Shown here: piece after piece, positions 11,022 to 21,555 of the stretch
How the letters are laid out: each line of letters begins with the position of its first letter
Position numbering within the stretch: the stretch's first letter is position 1
DNA from: Diphasiastrum complanatum
Lineage: Eukaryota; Streptophyta; Lycopodiopsida; Lycopodiales; Lycopodiaceae
DNA length: 64,000 nucleotides
Direction of reading: 5' to 3'
Assembly: GCA_029204225.1 (NCBI GenBank)
Contig: CM055100.1
Coordinates: 12,891,543-12,955,542 of the forward strand
Position numbers and translations under genes: made by a program
The notes under the pieces: generated by a model
Told to the model about the DNA's origin: nothing
Database searches by the model: none
Seen by the model: only the letters and a program-made list of their open reading frames with translations

Positions 11022-13653
11022 AGGTGATAAGTCTGCTACCAAGATGAGTGGGAAATTGCACATCATGATGTTCATAGATAGGATTATTTTGTGTGTGACG
11101 ATTATGTGGAGCACATATACAATTATGGAAATATAATATACCATTAGGTTAAGTTTTAACCGGCGTACATAAAACACTAGATGAGTAGTCGACATATCCC
11201 GAAGATTAAGTTCATAAGCTAAAGAGCAAATCCTTTAACTTCCACATTTATCCAGAGAAATCATTATCATTACCCTTAGTTTGACTTCAAATATCAAATA
11301 ACAATTTTTCAAATGTATATCTCTGCTCTGAAGTACTATATTATATTCAAAAGTACGTTAAGTGGTCAATTTTTCAATTGGGTTTAACTCTTCTCCAACA
11401 AGTAACATCACTTTCATGTAAACTTAATCTACATAAACCGCTAAGTAAATTATCACTTTACATTAGAGATCTATGTTCAAAATTTAAAGAAGCAAACAAT
11501 TATAGTCGAAGACCATCCATAATTTTTGAAAGACTTGTCATAAATGCTTCATGGTACAAATACTCTTAGAATTCAAAAACTAAGATATAACAGTTCACTC
11601 TACCAAAATCTCTAGGAGATCCATGAAGATAAAAACAATTTTAACTCAATTCTGAATACTCCAGATACTCTCTTGAGTTAAGTGATCTGTTCCTAGCATC
11701 TCATGCTAGAAAATACCAGCCATTCAATCTCGATAGACTTTTTTGTCTCCCAATTAACTAGAGATCTAGGCTAATTATTGTACACAAGCATCTGTAGACT
11801 ACAACCTGTACTAGAGTTTCACTGACTAAGGTAAGCATATTTCTCATAAGTAAAATAAATTACCCTATAAAATGCCTGTGAGACACGTACGTTCTCAATT
11901 AAAGACTGGTCCAAGAGTAAATAAATTTAGATTTCAAACCAGCTGAGCTAAATTCTTGACTCCTTCAATAGATCACAAATTATTCGTCATTTATAAGAAT
12001 GATCACATTTCCTTATAATCTTGTGATAACAACTAATTATTTATTTGTGATCCATCAATCATAAATATTTAGAATCCTATGATTCATCAATCATAATTTT
12101 CAAAATTCCAAAACCATACTTAATTAATCATTAAAAGATATTGGAATGAGCAAGGGTTGGCACATTCTATCTGTACTTTGACAATAGTTCATACTTCGAA
12201 TATTTCCTCTTTCCAATACCAAATCCAAATGCAGATGACAACAATCAAGACAATAAGATAGTACACCGCAAGAAATAGTTGAGCAGAGGCAGATAATAAG
12301 CTCAATGGAAGTGGCTTTATTTTTTCTCGAGATATGTGTTAGGCCAGAATGATTTATGTAGGCCTCTGTGTATCCTTAAATCGTGAAAATATTTGTTTCA
12401 TTGTAATATGAGGTCAGGCCATTTTCAAAAGTTGTACGGTGCGTTGTTTTGTAGTTCGTCGATTATGGTTAGTTAGGGATTCATGTTTAAATACGACTAC
12501 TTTAACGAGGGTGCTGGTTGTTGATTGTCGTATTGGCATAAACAACTGGTGAAGGGTGAGAGCTGTCTTTGCTATTCTATTATGTACTTTGGTCTACTTA
12601 ATTTGCATGCTTCGTGTTTTGATTTACTTAGTGTTTGGGTAATTAGATTGGAGCTTTGTGGAGTTTGTGGTTTTTGGTGCACAAGTGGGTTTGTGTATTG
12701 TGAATACTATGTTCCATTTAGGAAGCTATTTTGGTGTAGGACTTTATCTCCCCAACTCCCAGTTTGAAGGAACCCTGCCATTGTGCTACACCAACAGTGG
12801 CAGAGCAAAATTTGACAGGCATGATTTATCCTCCAAATCTAGCCAAGGTTGAGAACCCTTGTCCAAGTTGGTTCGACCAAACCTTCATTTAGGTAAAGAT
12901 TGCATGGGATTTTTTACTTTGAAAAGAAATGTTCTGATTATCTTATCTTGGAAAGCGGCCCATTGTTTCAAGCCATGCTCCCAGCATTCCATATATTCCT
13001 TGAACAAGCGTCGAATATAAGAGTTATGCATTCAGAAGAACAATTTAAGGCTGAAATGCAATGACTCATCTATAACTTTCCACTCATCATGGGGAACTAC
13101 AATAGAAACTAAAAATTAGTACTAACACTCACTAAACTCAGGCTAATGTTGGGCTGGATACTGCGAACTAGACAGAAACAATGTCAAAGATTTATACCCT
13201 AACCACACACATAATGTGTGAACTACAGTTTCCATGCCTAAAATTGTTTAGACAGACCCTAAACCCTAAACCTTAATACCCTAACCCTAATTTCTAAGTA
13301 AGAAAAGTTTCTCCTTGTTCAAGAACTGTACAAATGTAGATCAGTTTGTTTAGGGTTTGAAACGTCCAAAGGTTTGTTTGATATAGTCAAATCTATGACA
13401 TGAGTTGCATGTTTCTTTCACATATTTGATTCAAATGTTTCATATTTTTCTATATTAGAATTTTCAATTATACAATAATTTATATTCAGCTTTCAAGAGG
13501 TGATCACGTAAAAAATTTTATGAAGAGGAAGAATACTCTCAAATTAACTGAATTTAGCTTATTATTCTAAGAAATCTAAAATGAGCACTGCTCGGATTCC
13601 AGGACTTCAGACTCCATCAAAATCTAGTTCAACACGCCTCTTTTCATAAAGTC
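11022..13653 (+). other. Inner spacer of the inverted-repeat structure, no clear gene
   Basis: AT-rich sequence with short open frames only (63 codons at 11,378, 80 codons at 12,525). Near 12,000-12,130 are imperfect inverted repeats built from variants of TGATCCATCAATCATAA. Bases 12,432-12,663 recur in inverted orientation at 18,940-19,163. Inverted paralogues at 30,200-32,833 and 54,833-57,273 are colinear, apart from a deletion in the latter. Confidence 0.55.
13256..13291 (+). repeat. Degenerate telomere-like motif (CCCTAAA)n
   Basis: Two perfect CCCTAAA units followed by the variants CCTTAATA and CCCTAACCCTAA. It is interstitial, not a chromosome end, because colinear sequence continues on both sides and in the other copies (30,561-30,597). 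Confidence 0.75.
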
Positions 13654-13935
13654 ATGTCGGGTTCACAGAAGTTTGAGGATTTTGATGGACCGAGTCCTGA
13701 GTTGCGACGTAGCACATCTAAATTCTTGGTAGTCTCGATCGAAGGCAGCGCGACGCGTTTGTTGATTAATCGGTCTACAGCTTTAGCGACAATCCTGACT
13801 CATTCATCACGTGAACTGCTCAAATCCATGTTTCACAATGGCTATAAAGCTGGTCGTATCAGTATGGCCTCTCCACACAGTACCATTTTCAAGTTGCTAC
13901 TCTTGTTTGGATCTGCATCATCCACTAGTGCCTAA
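13654..13935 (+). CDS. 93-codon ORF upstream of the cysteine-rich gene
   Basis: True ATG at 13,654; open to 13,935. Hydrophilic N-terminus (FEDFDGPSPELRR), no recognised domain. It is open in three copies (29,918-30,199; 54,551-54,832) with few changes. Its 3' third overlaps the TATA box and probable transcription start of the downstream gene, so it may be chance or an older upstream exon. Confidence 0.3.
   Translation: MSGSQKFEDFDGPSPELRRSTSKFLVVSIEGSATRLLINRSTALATILTHSSRELLKSMFHNGYKAGRISMASPHSTIFKLLLLFGSASSTSA
13843..13848 (+). promoter_or_regulatory. TATA box of the cysteine-rich gene
   Basis: TATAAA in the context GGCTATAAAGC, 138 bp before the ATG at 13,986. That would give an ~105-nt 5' leader, which is typical. 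Preserved in the paralogues at 30,005-30,010 and near 54,637. Confidence 0.55.
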
Positions 13936-13985
13936 TTTACGGGCCAGTAACGAGAGATCATTTCTGTGCTTCAGTGCCGGTGAAC

Positions 13986-14369
13986 ATGAGGACCGCGGAA
14001 ACTCTTCTGTGCGGGCTTGTGATGCTCATGGGGATGGGGCAGCATTATGTGGCACACTCACAAACCACCTGTCAGACCTCCGGAGCTAGTCCTAGCGTGT
14101 ATGATTGTGTTAATGCTGCAGCGTTTATCACAAGTTTGGGATCGGGCACACAATGCTGTCAAAATAATTGTGGTGGCTCATTGTGCACAACCATGCATAC
14201 ATCTGGGTCCTGTCAAGTTGGAATATGTGGCGCTTGTAACCAATGTGTGCCTTGTGATGTGGCTGGGGCTGACCTCAGTAATGTAGTTTCGAGCTGCCAA
14301 TCCAATGGTCAAGTGGGTGGCTTCTTCATAGACAACAACAACAATGACCTCCAATTCATAGTTTTCTAA
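13986..14369 (+). CDS. Small secreted cysteine-rich protein, copy 1
   Basis: 127 residues. The ATG at 13,986 has a good context (GAACATGAGG); an in-frame GTG 12 bp upstream is not a credible plant start. Residues 1-25 look like a signal peptide (hydrophobic LLCGLVMLMGMG), giving a mature chain from about Gln26. The mature part has 12 cysteines at 29, 41, 57, 58, 62, 67, 76, 81, 84, 87, 90 and 104, enough for six disulfides, including a CC pair. The C-terminal half (VGGFFIDNNNND) is cysteine-free. No family is assigned with confidence; it resembles secreted disulfide-rich defence or effector-like proteins in general. A TATA box and AATAAA flank it, and it lies inside the long inverted repeat. 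Confidence 0.7.
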   Translation: MRTAETLLCGLVMLMGMGQHYVAHSQTTCQTSGASPSVYDCVNAAAFITSLGSGTQCCQNNCGGSLCTTMHTSGSCQVGICGACNQCVPCDVAGADLSNVVSSCQSNGQVGGFFIDNNNNDLQFIVF

Positions 14370-14405
14370 GCCTCGGGCCCATTCTTGCTTGTTGGACTCT
14401 TGGTG

Positions 14406-14411
14406 AATAAA
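14406..14411 (+). terminator. Polyadenylation signal AATAAA
   Basis: Located 36 nt after the stop codon of the cysteine-rich gene and just before the inner end of the right inverted-repeat arm. Confidence 0.55.
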
Positions 14412-14416
14412 GCACT

Positions 14417-15161
14417 TTGTCATCTACTTACTATTGTCCACAACTACATCATGATGTTATTAAAGATTTTACCAAGTATATATTCATGGAATAGCTTGTT
14501 GGTGTGAATATTTCGCATTCTTTTCCCATGCTGACATTGACTATCTTTCTGGTCTTAAGAATGCTGTGGCGGATTCCCTTAGTCATTTGCAACAAATAAT
14601 GGATACTATCTCGATTCAAATTGATTTTACTTCATCTTTTGAACAATATATATTTGTGATATCACATCTCCTTTGTGCAAGATGTAAGAGCTTTATACTC
14701 GGCCACACTAGATGACGATGAGATAGTAGCTTGTTTCTTTGACATCCAAGAGATAGCTCCATCACCTATAAAAATAGCACATGCACTTATGGATTTTCTA
14801 TCCATTTGATCTCCAACAAAGTCCGAATCTGAAAATCCAGACAAGTCAGGTGATCATCTTCCATAAACAATGCCAAAATCTCCTGTTCCCAAGATGTATC
14901 TCAATACCCTCTTGCCTACCTTCCAATGCTCCACACTAGGATTTTGCATATATTGGTTTAATCTACCAACACAATAGCTAAGATCAGGTACTGTGATGGT
15001 TAGATATATGAGTGAACCAACTAGCCTCCTATAGAGAGTAATGTCCTCAAAGGATCTTTCATTACCTCTTATAGTTAGCTTTACGCTTGACTCCATTGGT
15101 GTATCACAAGATTTAACATCTACCATATGAAATATTTTAGAATAGCATTAGCATACTTCTC
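14417..15161 (-). repeat. Right arm of the long inverted repeat
   Basis: Reverse complement of 10,277-11,021, the same length within alignment error. It retains more of the copia sequence (GDGAISWMS is present here, deleted in the left arm) and lacks the NQRQA start of the gypsy piece. Confidence 0.8.
14489..14650 (+). pseudogene. Ty3/gypsy RNase H fragment
   Basis: Reads ..WCEYFAFFSHADIDYL..AVADSLSHLQQ on the plus strand, the same fragment as at 10,770-10,939 with its own substitutions. Confidence 0.65.
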
Positions 15162-15392
15162 TTGACATATGAATGTAAACTGAGAAGTTCTAAACATCAC
15201 TATTACCAAGATATAATGTAAAAGACCATGCACCTCAAACTCCTTTTTGAGTGCAAACTTGATGCCATTATTGTCTTGCTTGTTGCCACCACTCAATATG
15301 ATGTCATCTACATAGATTAGAAGATTAGTAACATGATTTAGAACAGATCTATAGTAGAGAATATGACATACAAAAAAACAAATTAAATACAA
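14662..15392 (-). pseudogene. Ty1/copia reverse transcriptase and RNase H fragment
   Basis: On the minus strand, LLIYVDDIILSGGNKQD (the RT catalytic YVDD) is followed by KKEFEVHGL..YILV and, after a stop near 15,125, by the MVDVKSCDTPMES..KEM RNase H region with SDSDFVGD. Compared with the intact element it has internal stops and small deletions. Its upstream end passes into the direct repeat at 15,363. Confidence 0.85.
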
Positions 15393-15987
15393 TACCTTAT
15401 AAACACATTCGATACAATACCTTTAAACAATTTTTTTATATTGCGACTTGTGTTGAGCACATCTCATTTTATTGTTAATACAATACCACATGCAATGTTC
15501 CAAGATGAACTTCCGGGATGAAAGCACAAGACGAGTAGAGCTAGTTATTGTAAAACTACTCTTGAGCAAGATCTATTTTGTATCCAAGATTACCATTGAG
15601 ATTTGGCCTTGTTTGATACGCTTAGTGGTTTAGTGAAATGTTAGTATGCATCCACTTGGAGATTTGAACTACCTGATCCAAATACCAAAGTTCTATTTGA
15701 AATTTGTACAATTTTGATTTCTATGTACCAATTGTAGAACATTTACGTTGAATCATGTAGCAGCTCATGTGAGTATATTTCATGCTGGAGCCATTTTCAT
15801 TTTAGTGTGTTTGACGTTGGTAGTAGAAGAGCAACACACGTAAATGATATAAATGTGAATTAACTGGATTTTAATAGCAAATGAGACTCTAGAACTCATG
15901 AAAAAGTTGCAAGAACATGATCAATTGCTATCGGGTGCTTACATGAATATCTGAGGGCATGTTGGATATCTGTTTTTCTTGAGCAAG
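15363..15987 (+). repeat. Direct repeat 1 of an F-module element pair
   Basis: From GACATACAAAAAAACAAATT to GGGCATGTTGGATAT..CTTGAGCA. A direct copy is at 17,139-17,797. No gene seen. Reverse-complement copies lie at 28,140-28,480 (partial), 52,690-53,120 and 54,230-54,390 (partial). Confidence 0.7.
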
Positions 15988-16180
15988 ATAATCCACGTGC
16001 TATCCACAGAAAATCCAGAGAGTAGAACCTGTGGATAGCGCGTGGAAAGTTTTTTACGTGCTATCCACATGTGGATAATCCATGCAATTTTTTTTTAACC
16101 AAAAAAAAAGAAATTTGGCGCGGGAACCTGATGGTTCCTCGCGTCGTTTTTGGTCTTCGAGTTTCAAAAATCCACGTTCT
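15988..16180 (+). repeat. GTGGATA/TATCCAC palindrome cluster 1
   Basis: Contains four GTGGATA/TATCCAC motifs within about 90 bp, including the perfect 16-bp palindrome TATCCACATGTGGATA (16,062-16,077). A T-rich then A-rich stretch and AACCTGATGGTTC follow. Clustered short inverted motifs are usual in subterminal regions of DNA transposons, but no transposase is attached. Confidence 0.55.
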
Positions 16181-16897
16181 ATTGTGTGAGAGGGAAGAGA
16201 AGAGAGTTGACAAAAGAGAGAAAGGTGAAGAGTGAGGATGAGATGAGAGTGAAATGTGAGTGAAAATGAATAAAATCTTTTTGCTTGTTGTGATTTTTAG
16301 TGTTAGTACTAATATCTTTTGTTTTTGTGATGTAGATTTGGATATGAGAAGAGATAGATTGGAGATAAAAGAAGAAATTGCATTGCAAAAAATCGGAAGA
16401 GCAAAATTTTAAAGTTATTGAAAGATAAAAATGTTCAACAACAAAAAGGAGTATTGGAAAAGCATTCACTTAAGAGGTAAATTCAAAGTGACATACATTT
16501 CTATTCTACACTGCATTACATCATAGATTGTATTACTTTACATAGACTATGCATTGCATTCCATCATAGTAAACTCATCTGCCTAAAAAACAATTTACAT
16601 TGCATTCAATTCATAAATAGACTATACATTGCATTTGATTTAGAGATAGACTACTCATTGCATTTGCATTTGATTCATAAATAGACTATACATTGCATTT
16701 GCATAGAATGAAAAAATATGCACTCAACATTTTTGATCTCAATTTTGTAGTAGCAAAACATTTATATTAGCTATAAAAAAGGTACATATCCATGAGCATC
16801 GAGGAGGAAATCAATTCTCCCTTCACCCATTCCCTCTTTCAAGGCCTTACATTCCATACTAACATGTAATTTGTAATAAAAAAGAGAAGAGATGATT
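16181..16897 (+). other. Repeat-rich stretch without a gene
   Basis: Between 16,500 and 16,720 variants of CATTGCATT and ATAGACTATACATTG recur irregularly. The minus-strand open frame at 16,179-16,469 is low-complexity and not credible. Inverted copy at 53,320-54,030. Confidence 0.5.
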
Positions 16898-17093
16898 CTA
16901 TGTATCGCTATCATCTCCCTCATCGCTTCCAACTTCGTCTTGTAGGCTCACATCCACATCCAGTCCTTCAAGGTCTCCTTCACATTCATTCATGTCCTCC
17001 TCGGATACATTTTTTGGGTACATTTTCTTCCACACGGTTTCTAACAAATCTGTAGTCATATGATTTTGAACAAATCCATGGCTGCACCACTCG
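16898..17093 (-). pseudogene. C-terminal remnant with acidic tail, probably transposon-derived
   Basis: The minus strand is open for about 64 codons to a TAG at 16,898-16,900. It ends in a strongly acidic tail (DEVGSDEGDDSDT) after LLETVWKKMYPKNVSEED. There is no ATG-supported N-terminus. Acidic C-termini are frequent in plant transposon proteins, and the setting between repeated palindrome clusters fits that, but the family is not identified. A second copy is at 53,125-53,316. Confidence 0.35.
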
Positions 17094-17138
17094 TGTCAGG
17101 TGTCTCAACCAATTCCACAGTCACATGACAAGCTGACA

Positions 17139-17797
17139 TACAAAAAAACAAATTCAGTACAATACCTTATAAAGAAGTTCAATACAATACCTTATAAAGA
17201 AGTTCAATACAATACCTTATAAACAAATTCAATACAATACCTTATAAACAATTTTTTTTAATTGCGACTTGTATTGAGCACATCTCGTTTTATTGTTTAT
17301 ACAATACCACATGCAATGTTCCAAGATGAACTTCCGAGTTCAAAGCATAAGACGAGTAGAACTATTTATCGTAAAACTAATTTTGCGCAAGATCTATTTT
17401 GTATCCAACATCACCATTGAGATTTGGCCTTATTTGATACTCTTAGTGGTTTAGTGAAATGTTAGTATGCATCCACTTGGAGATTTGAACCAAAAACCCA
17501 TGTCTAAAAACTTGATCCAAATCTCAAAGTTCTATTCTCAATTTGCAACAATTTTGATTTTTATGTACCAATTGTAGAACATTTACGTTGACTCATCTAG
17601 CAGCTCGTGTGAGTATATTTCATGCTGGAGCCATTTTCATTTCAGTGTGTTTGACGTTGATAGTAGAAGGCAGCATACATAAATGATATAAATAACAAAT
17701 GAGACTCTAGAACTCACAAAAAGTTGCAAGAACATGATGAATTTCGGGCGCTTACATGAATATCTGAGGGCATGCTGGATATTTGTGTTTCTTGTGC
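17139..17797 (+). repeat. Direct repeat 2 of the F-module element pair
   Basis: Copy of 15,363-15,987 about 1.8 kb downstream. It keeps a CCAAAAACCCATGTCTAAA segment that copy 1 has lost and contains the 25-bp minisatellite. Confidence 0.7.
17161..17250 (+). repeat. 25-bp minisatellite, about four units
   Basis: AATACCTTATAAA recurs at 17,161, 17,186, 17,211 and 17,236, an exact 25-bp period. The equivalent site in repeat 1 (15,390-15,425) has fewer units. Confidence 0.85.
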
Positions 17798-18195
17798 AGT
17801 AGTAGTCTCGAGTAAAAATACCAAGGACATAAAAAGCAATTTGTGTGTTGATAGTGGGAAATTGTAGATTAGTTTTCACAATCTTGCCTGTTATTGAACA
17901 TCTTGGGATTGGGCTTGATACATCATATAGTCTTGCTTGTTATGGCTATTCTTGTTGCAATAATGGCTATACTTCAAAGTTTGCCAACACGATCATTATT
18001 TGTTGAATTTCTAAGATATGATGCAACGGTTGTGCCGCTAAATGTGGTGGCAAGTCTTAACTAACTTCCACTTATAACTTTCTCGACATCTAGTAAGCTT
18101 ATATAAATTCTTGTTTATATGTGTCTGACGTTTTGTAGGTATTTAGATGGGCTAGCTTGTGGTATTAGTCTTGGAAATCTCACAAGAACACAACA
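17798..18195 (+). other. Spacer without a supported gene
   Basis: Unique-looking sequence joining direct repeat 2 to palindrome cluster 2. Only short open frames. Inverted copy at 52,300-52,720. Confidence 0.5.
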
Positions 18196-18600
18196 TGCAA
18201 ATATCCACGCAGGATCGACATGGATATAGTCATGGATATGGGCGTGTGGAACATCCACGAGTGGATTATCCACGCAAATATCATTTCTGGCAACAACTAT
18301 TTATCGGGGGTCGAAAATCAGAAAAGTCAAACTGCGTGGAATATTCATGCTTAGTTTTCCGGGACCCGCAGCCAGATCTTGAAAACCGGCACATGGATGT
18401 TGGCTCTGCGTGGATAATCCATGCATGGATTATACGCCATACTAATTTTCTAAATAAAAAAGTATTGGATTTTGCGCGGATAACTATCCACGTGTGGATA
18501 ATCCATGCGCTATACTCGGAAAATCCAGATAGTGGAACCCGTGGATAGCGCTTGAAAAGTTTTCGATGTGCTATCCACATATGGAAAATCCATGCGAATT
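18196..18600 (+). repeat. GTGGATA/TATCCAC palindrome cluster 2
   Basis: About ten variants of GTGGATA or TATCCAC in 400 bp, with the perfect 20-bp palindrome ATAATCCATGCATGGATTAT at 18,414-18,433. Open frames through it on both strands are by-products of the repeated motif. The 18,520-18,700 end matches 16,000-16,190 in the same orientation. Confidence 0.6.
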
Positions 18601-18939
18601 TTTTTTAGCAAAAAAAGAAAGAAATTCGGCAACCTGATGGTTCATCACGTCGTTTTTGGTTTTTGAGTGTCAAAATTCCGTGTTCTATTTTGTGAGAAGG
18701 AAGAAATGAGAGTTGCGTCAAAGATAAGAGACATCATAGATTGTATTTCTATTTTACATAGACCATAAATTGCATCGGAGCATTGGAGAAGCATTAACTT
18801 AAGAGATAAACTCAAAGTGACATACATTTTTGTTCTACATTGCATTGCATCATAGATCGTATTATTTTACATAGAGAGTGAACCGTAAGTTCCAAACTAT
18901 TTTTTTATCAGCATTATATATTTGTCTTTCCAACTCATG

Positions 18940-19163
18940 CTCCACAAAGCTCCAATCTAATTTCCCAAACACTAAGTAAATCAAAACACGAAGCATGCAA
19001 ATTAAGTAGACCAAAGTACATAATAGAAAAGCAAAGATAGCTCTCACCCTTCACCAGTTGTTTATGCCAATACGACAATCAACAACCAGCACCCTCGTTA
19101 AAGTAGTCGTATTTAAACATGAATCCTTAACTAACCATAATCAACGAACTACAAAACAACGCA
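18940..19163 (-). repeat. Inverted copy of the 12,432-12,663 segment
   Basis: Reverse complement of that part of module E, with a few substitutions. It begins abruptly after CAACTCATG and ends at ACAACGCA. It shows that E sequence was also copied into module G independently of the large array. Confidence 0.75.
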
Positions 19164-20003
19164 ACATTACGTAACATCTCGCTTTTGGCAAGCAGAAAAA
19201 AAACAGTAAGCAGTCCTTGAGAACCTTTTGCAGCTAGAATGTCAAAATTTTAAAGCACTGATCTCAGTAAGCATTTTTGCTGATTTGTAGTTTTAAGCAC
19301 TTTCTTAGAAAGCATGTGCACATACACTGTTACTAAATCATGATACAAGCGCATCCTTGACTTCTGACATGATGTTGAGGATGGCATGAAATCACTTAGA
19401 AACTTGCATGAGCTCTATAAAGTATGTTGGCGTGTAGGTCGCAGTCTATTACAATGAGGGCCTTCAGAATGATGTACCTTTATTGTTCGTAAATAATTTC
19501 GTTCAATTAACACATTCATTACGGTTATAATAGTTATTAAATTAAGCAATGTCTACAAGAAAAGCTAATTTTTAGACCATACGTGCTTTCATTAACAAAT
19601 AATACCTATGAATCGGCAAATGGGTTCTAATAAATAAAAAATGGAAATTTTAAGTGCCAATGCAACGAAAATCCTTAAACAACTTTAGCTCACACTTCAA
19701 TTGCAAAATCAAAACATCAGTTCTTGAAACTAAAAAACCTACTACAAAAAAGAAAAACCCTAGGCTTTCATAAAACTCAAAAAATTAACACTAGCCTAAA
19801 CCCCCGTCCCTCTCAACCAACCCCACCTAGCACCTTGCATGGCCACTTAAGTTTCAATAACTTACTTTAAGTGTAATAGGCCACCCCCCCCCCCCCCCAT
19901 TTTGTTCATCTCCCTCACTTCGGACCCGCACACGGCCACTTGGGCCCCTCCATCGTGCCCCTCTCAGGCTTCTGCACACAGAGATTAGAGTGCTCGGATC
20001 TGC

Positions 20004-20050
<47 letters not shown>

Positions 20051-20700
20051 TGCTAAAGAAACTAGGAGAGATGCCCTCCATCACCTTCCCAAATAGAGTA
20101 TTATGTTCCCGGTTTTCAGGGCGCCCAGGAGGAGTTCAAAAGTCTAACAATCAGCTTGTTAATCTGAGTTTTAATTCTAGTTTTTTCGTTTCTTATGATG
20201 CAGGAAGCACAAAGGCACAAACATCTGCTGTATTTTTGTAGATCCTGTTGCCTTTGTAGCATTTTATAGATCGCTATGGCTTTCATTTACTTGTTTCCAG
20301 CATAAGCAATAGTTTTAATACAAGATTTTGCAGGGTTTTGCTTCAATGATAGCAGTTATATTGCCAAAATTTTTCAAAAACCTAGTTTTGTACGCAGTTA
20401 ACAACTATTTTCACAAATAGTCATTTAATCCGAACCCAACCATCCTCAAGAATGGCTTTATAGGCTCACAATCCTTCAAACAAACCGTTAGTTTGCTAGA
20501 AAATGAAACATAAGCCTGTGATTCATAGTAAGTAGCCTTGCAATCCTGTCAAACATCACCAACACTCAACAGCCAACAAATTAGAGTATTTTTACTTCTG
20601 TTCTAGCTTGTTCCCACTGTTTTAAAACCAAACCGTCTTCCAAACAGACAATAGACAACATTTAAAATACAATAACCATTTATAAGAAGAATAAGAGACT
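19164..20700 (+). other. Module G, no supported gene; poly-C and GA tracts
   Basis: Contains (C)15 at 19,884-19,898 and a GA microsatellite at 20,006-20,048. Open frames across the GA tract are artefacts. Inverted copy at about 49,690-51,360. Confidence 0.5.
20006..20048 (+). repeat. (GA)n microsatellite, short allele
   Basis: About 21 units; the paralogue at 50,347-50,513 has about 83 units. Confidence 0.95.
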
Positions 20701-21002
20701 ATAGGAAAAAATCCAGCCAACCATCAAAGTAACTTGTTGCTTTCACAAAGATGCTAACCACAGTAATCGACAACAACAGAATTGACACGAAATTCCTTCA
20801 AAGAAACCAATTCGAAAAGCATAAAAACAAACCGATTGTGAACCTGGTAGTGCACTTACTAGACAATCGATTGCAATTCCAAAATCATTTCCAACGGGAG
20901 GAAAATTCCAGAATTCCACCATTTTGTTGCTTACTTCGTCGGATTTTCGAGAAAACATCGAGATTTCCACTCGACACTTTCGATGATAAATCCTGCTTAG
21001 AC

Positions 21003-21450
21003 TGGCACTGATACCAATATAAAGTCCACAACACAAAATTATAGCCTAAGCATACCATACAAAACAACAACACATGGGAACTGGTGGAGATTAAACCAAC
21101 GCAACCAAACCTAGATCGTACGGATCTAGCCCCCAGGCTATGGATCAATCAGAGTCATGGAAAGAGGAGTCACACCAGCAGCATGTAGCTACTAATCACA
21201 AAATCAAGCATACACTATTGAGAGCCCAGCAGGTATACTTATACCATCCTCCATGGCCCATGTATCACTAGTAGTGCATTGTGACACCTCACTAGACACC
21301 TCTGCAGCCTATCTGGGCCATGTCTAATGACTCACTGATAGATCCATGCCAACTCCACCACCATGTGTTTAGGCCTACAACCATTAATTATGACCATGTA
21401 CACATAAGGGCCCCAATTCCCTTATAGTCACAATTAACTTACGGGTTGTT
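21003..21450 (-). mobile_element. LTR-retrotransposon remnant: LTR-like end plus PBS
   Basis: On the minus strand TGGTATCAGTGCCA (21,003-21,016) resembles the initiator-Met tRNA primer-binding site TGGTATCAGAGC. The ~430 bp upstream on that strand contains a TATA-like GGTATAAGTATA (near 21,235) and looks like an LTR. The LTR does not end in a clean CA next to the PBS, and no gag-pol follows, so it is a decayed fragment at best. Inverted copy 48,950-49,392. Confidence 0.4.
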
Positions 21451-21555
21451 GGTCTACCGATCCCTAGCGTGGACACGCTACCCGAGACCAGTCATGGGCA
21501 TGACACATTCGGTTCCTTCAGAAACCTCAGGACACATATTTTCACATAATCTTCT

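Noticed and set aside
13256-13291. Telomere-like repeats as evidence of a chromosome end
   Set aside because: Too short, degenerate and interstitial; colinear sequence continues on both sides and in other copies.
13974-13985. Upstream GTG as start of the cysteine-rich protein
   Set aside because: Plants rarely initiate at GTG; the ATG at 13,986 has good context and begins a clean signal peptide.
18159-18580. ~100-130-codon ORFs on both strands across palindrome cluster 2 (also 51,936-52,401)
   Set aside because: Composition follows the repeated GTGGATA motif, and both strands are equally open, as expected from inverted repeats.
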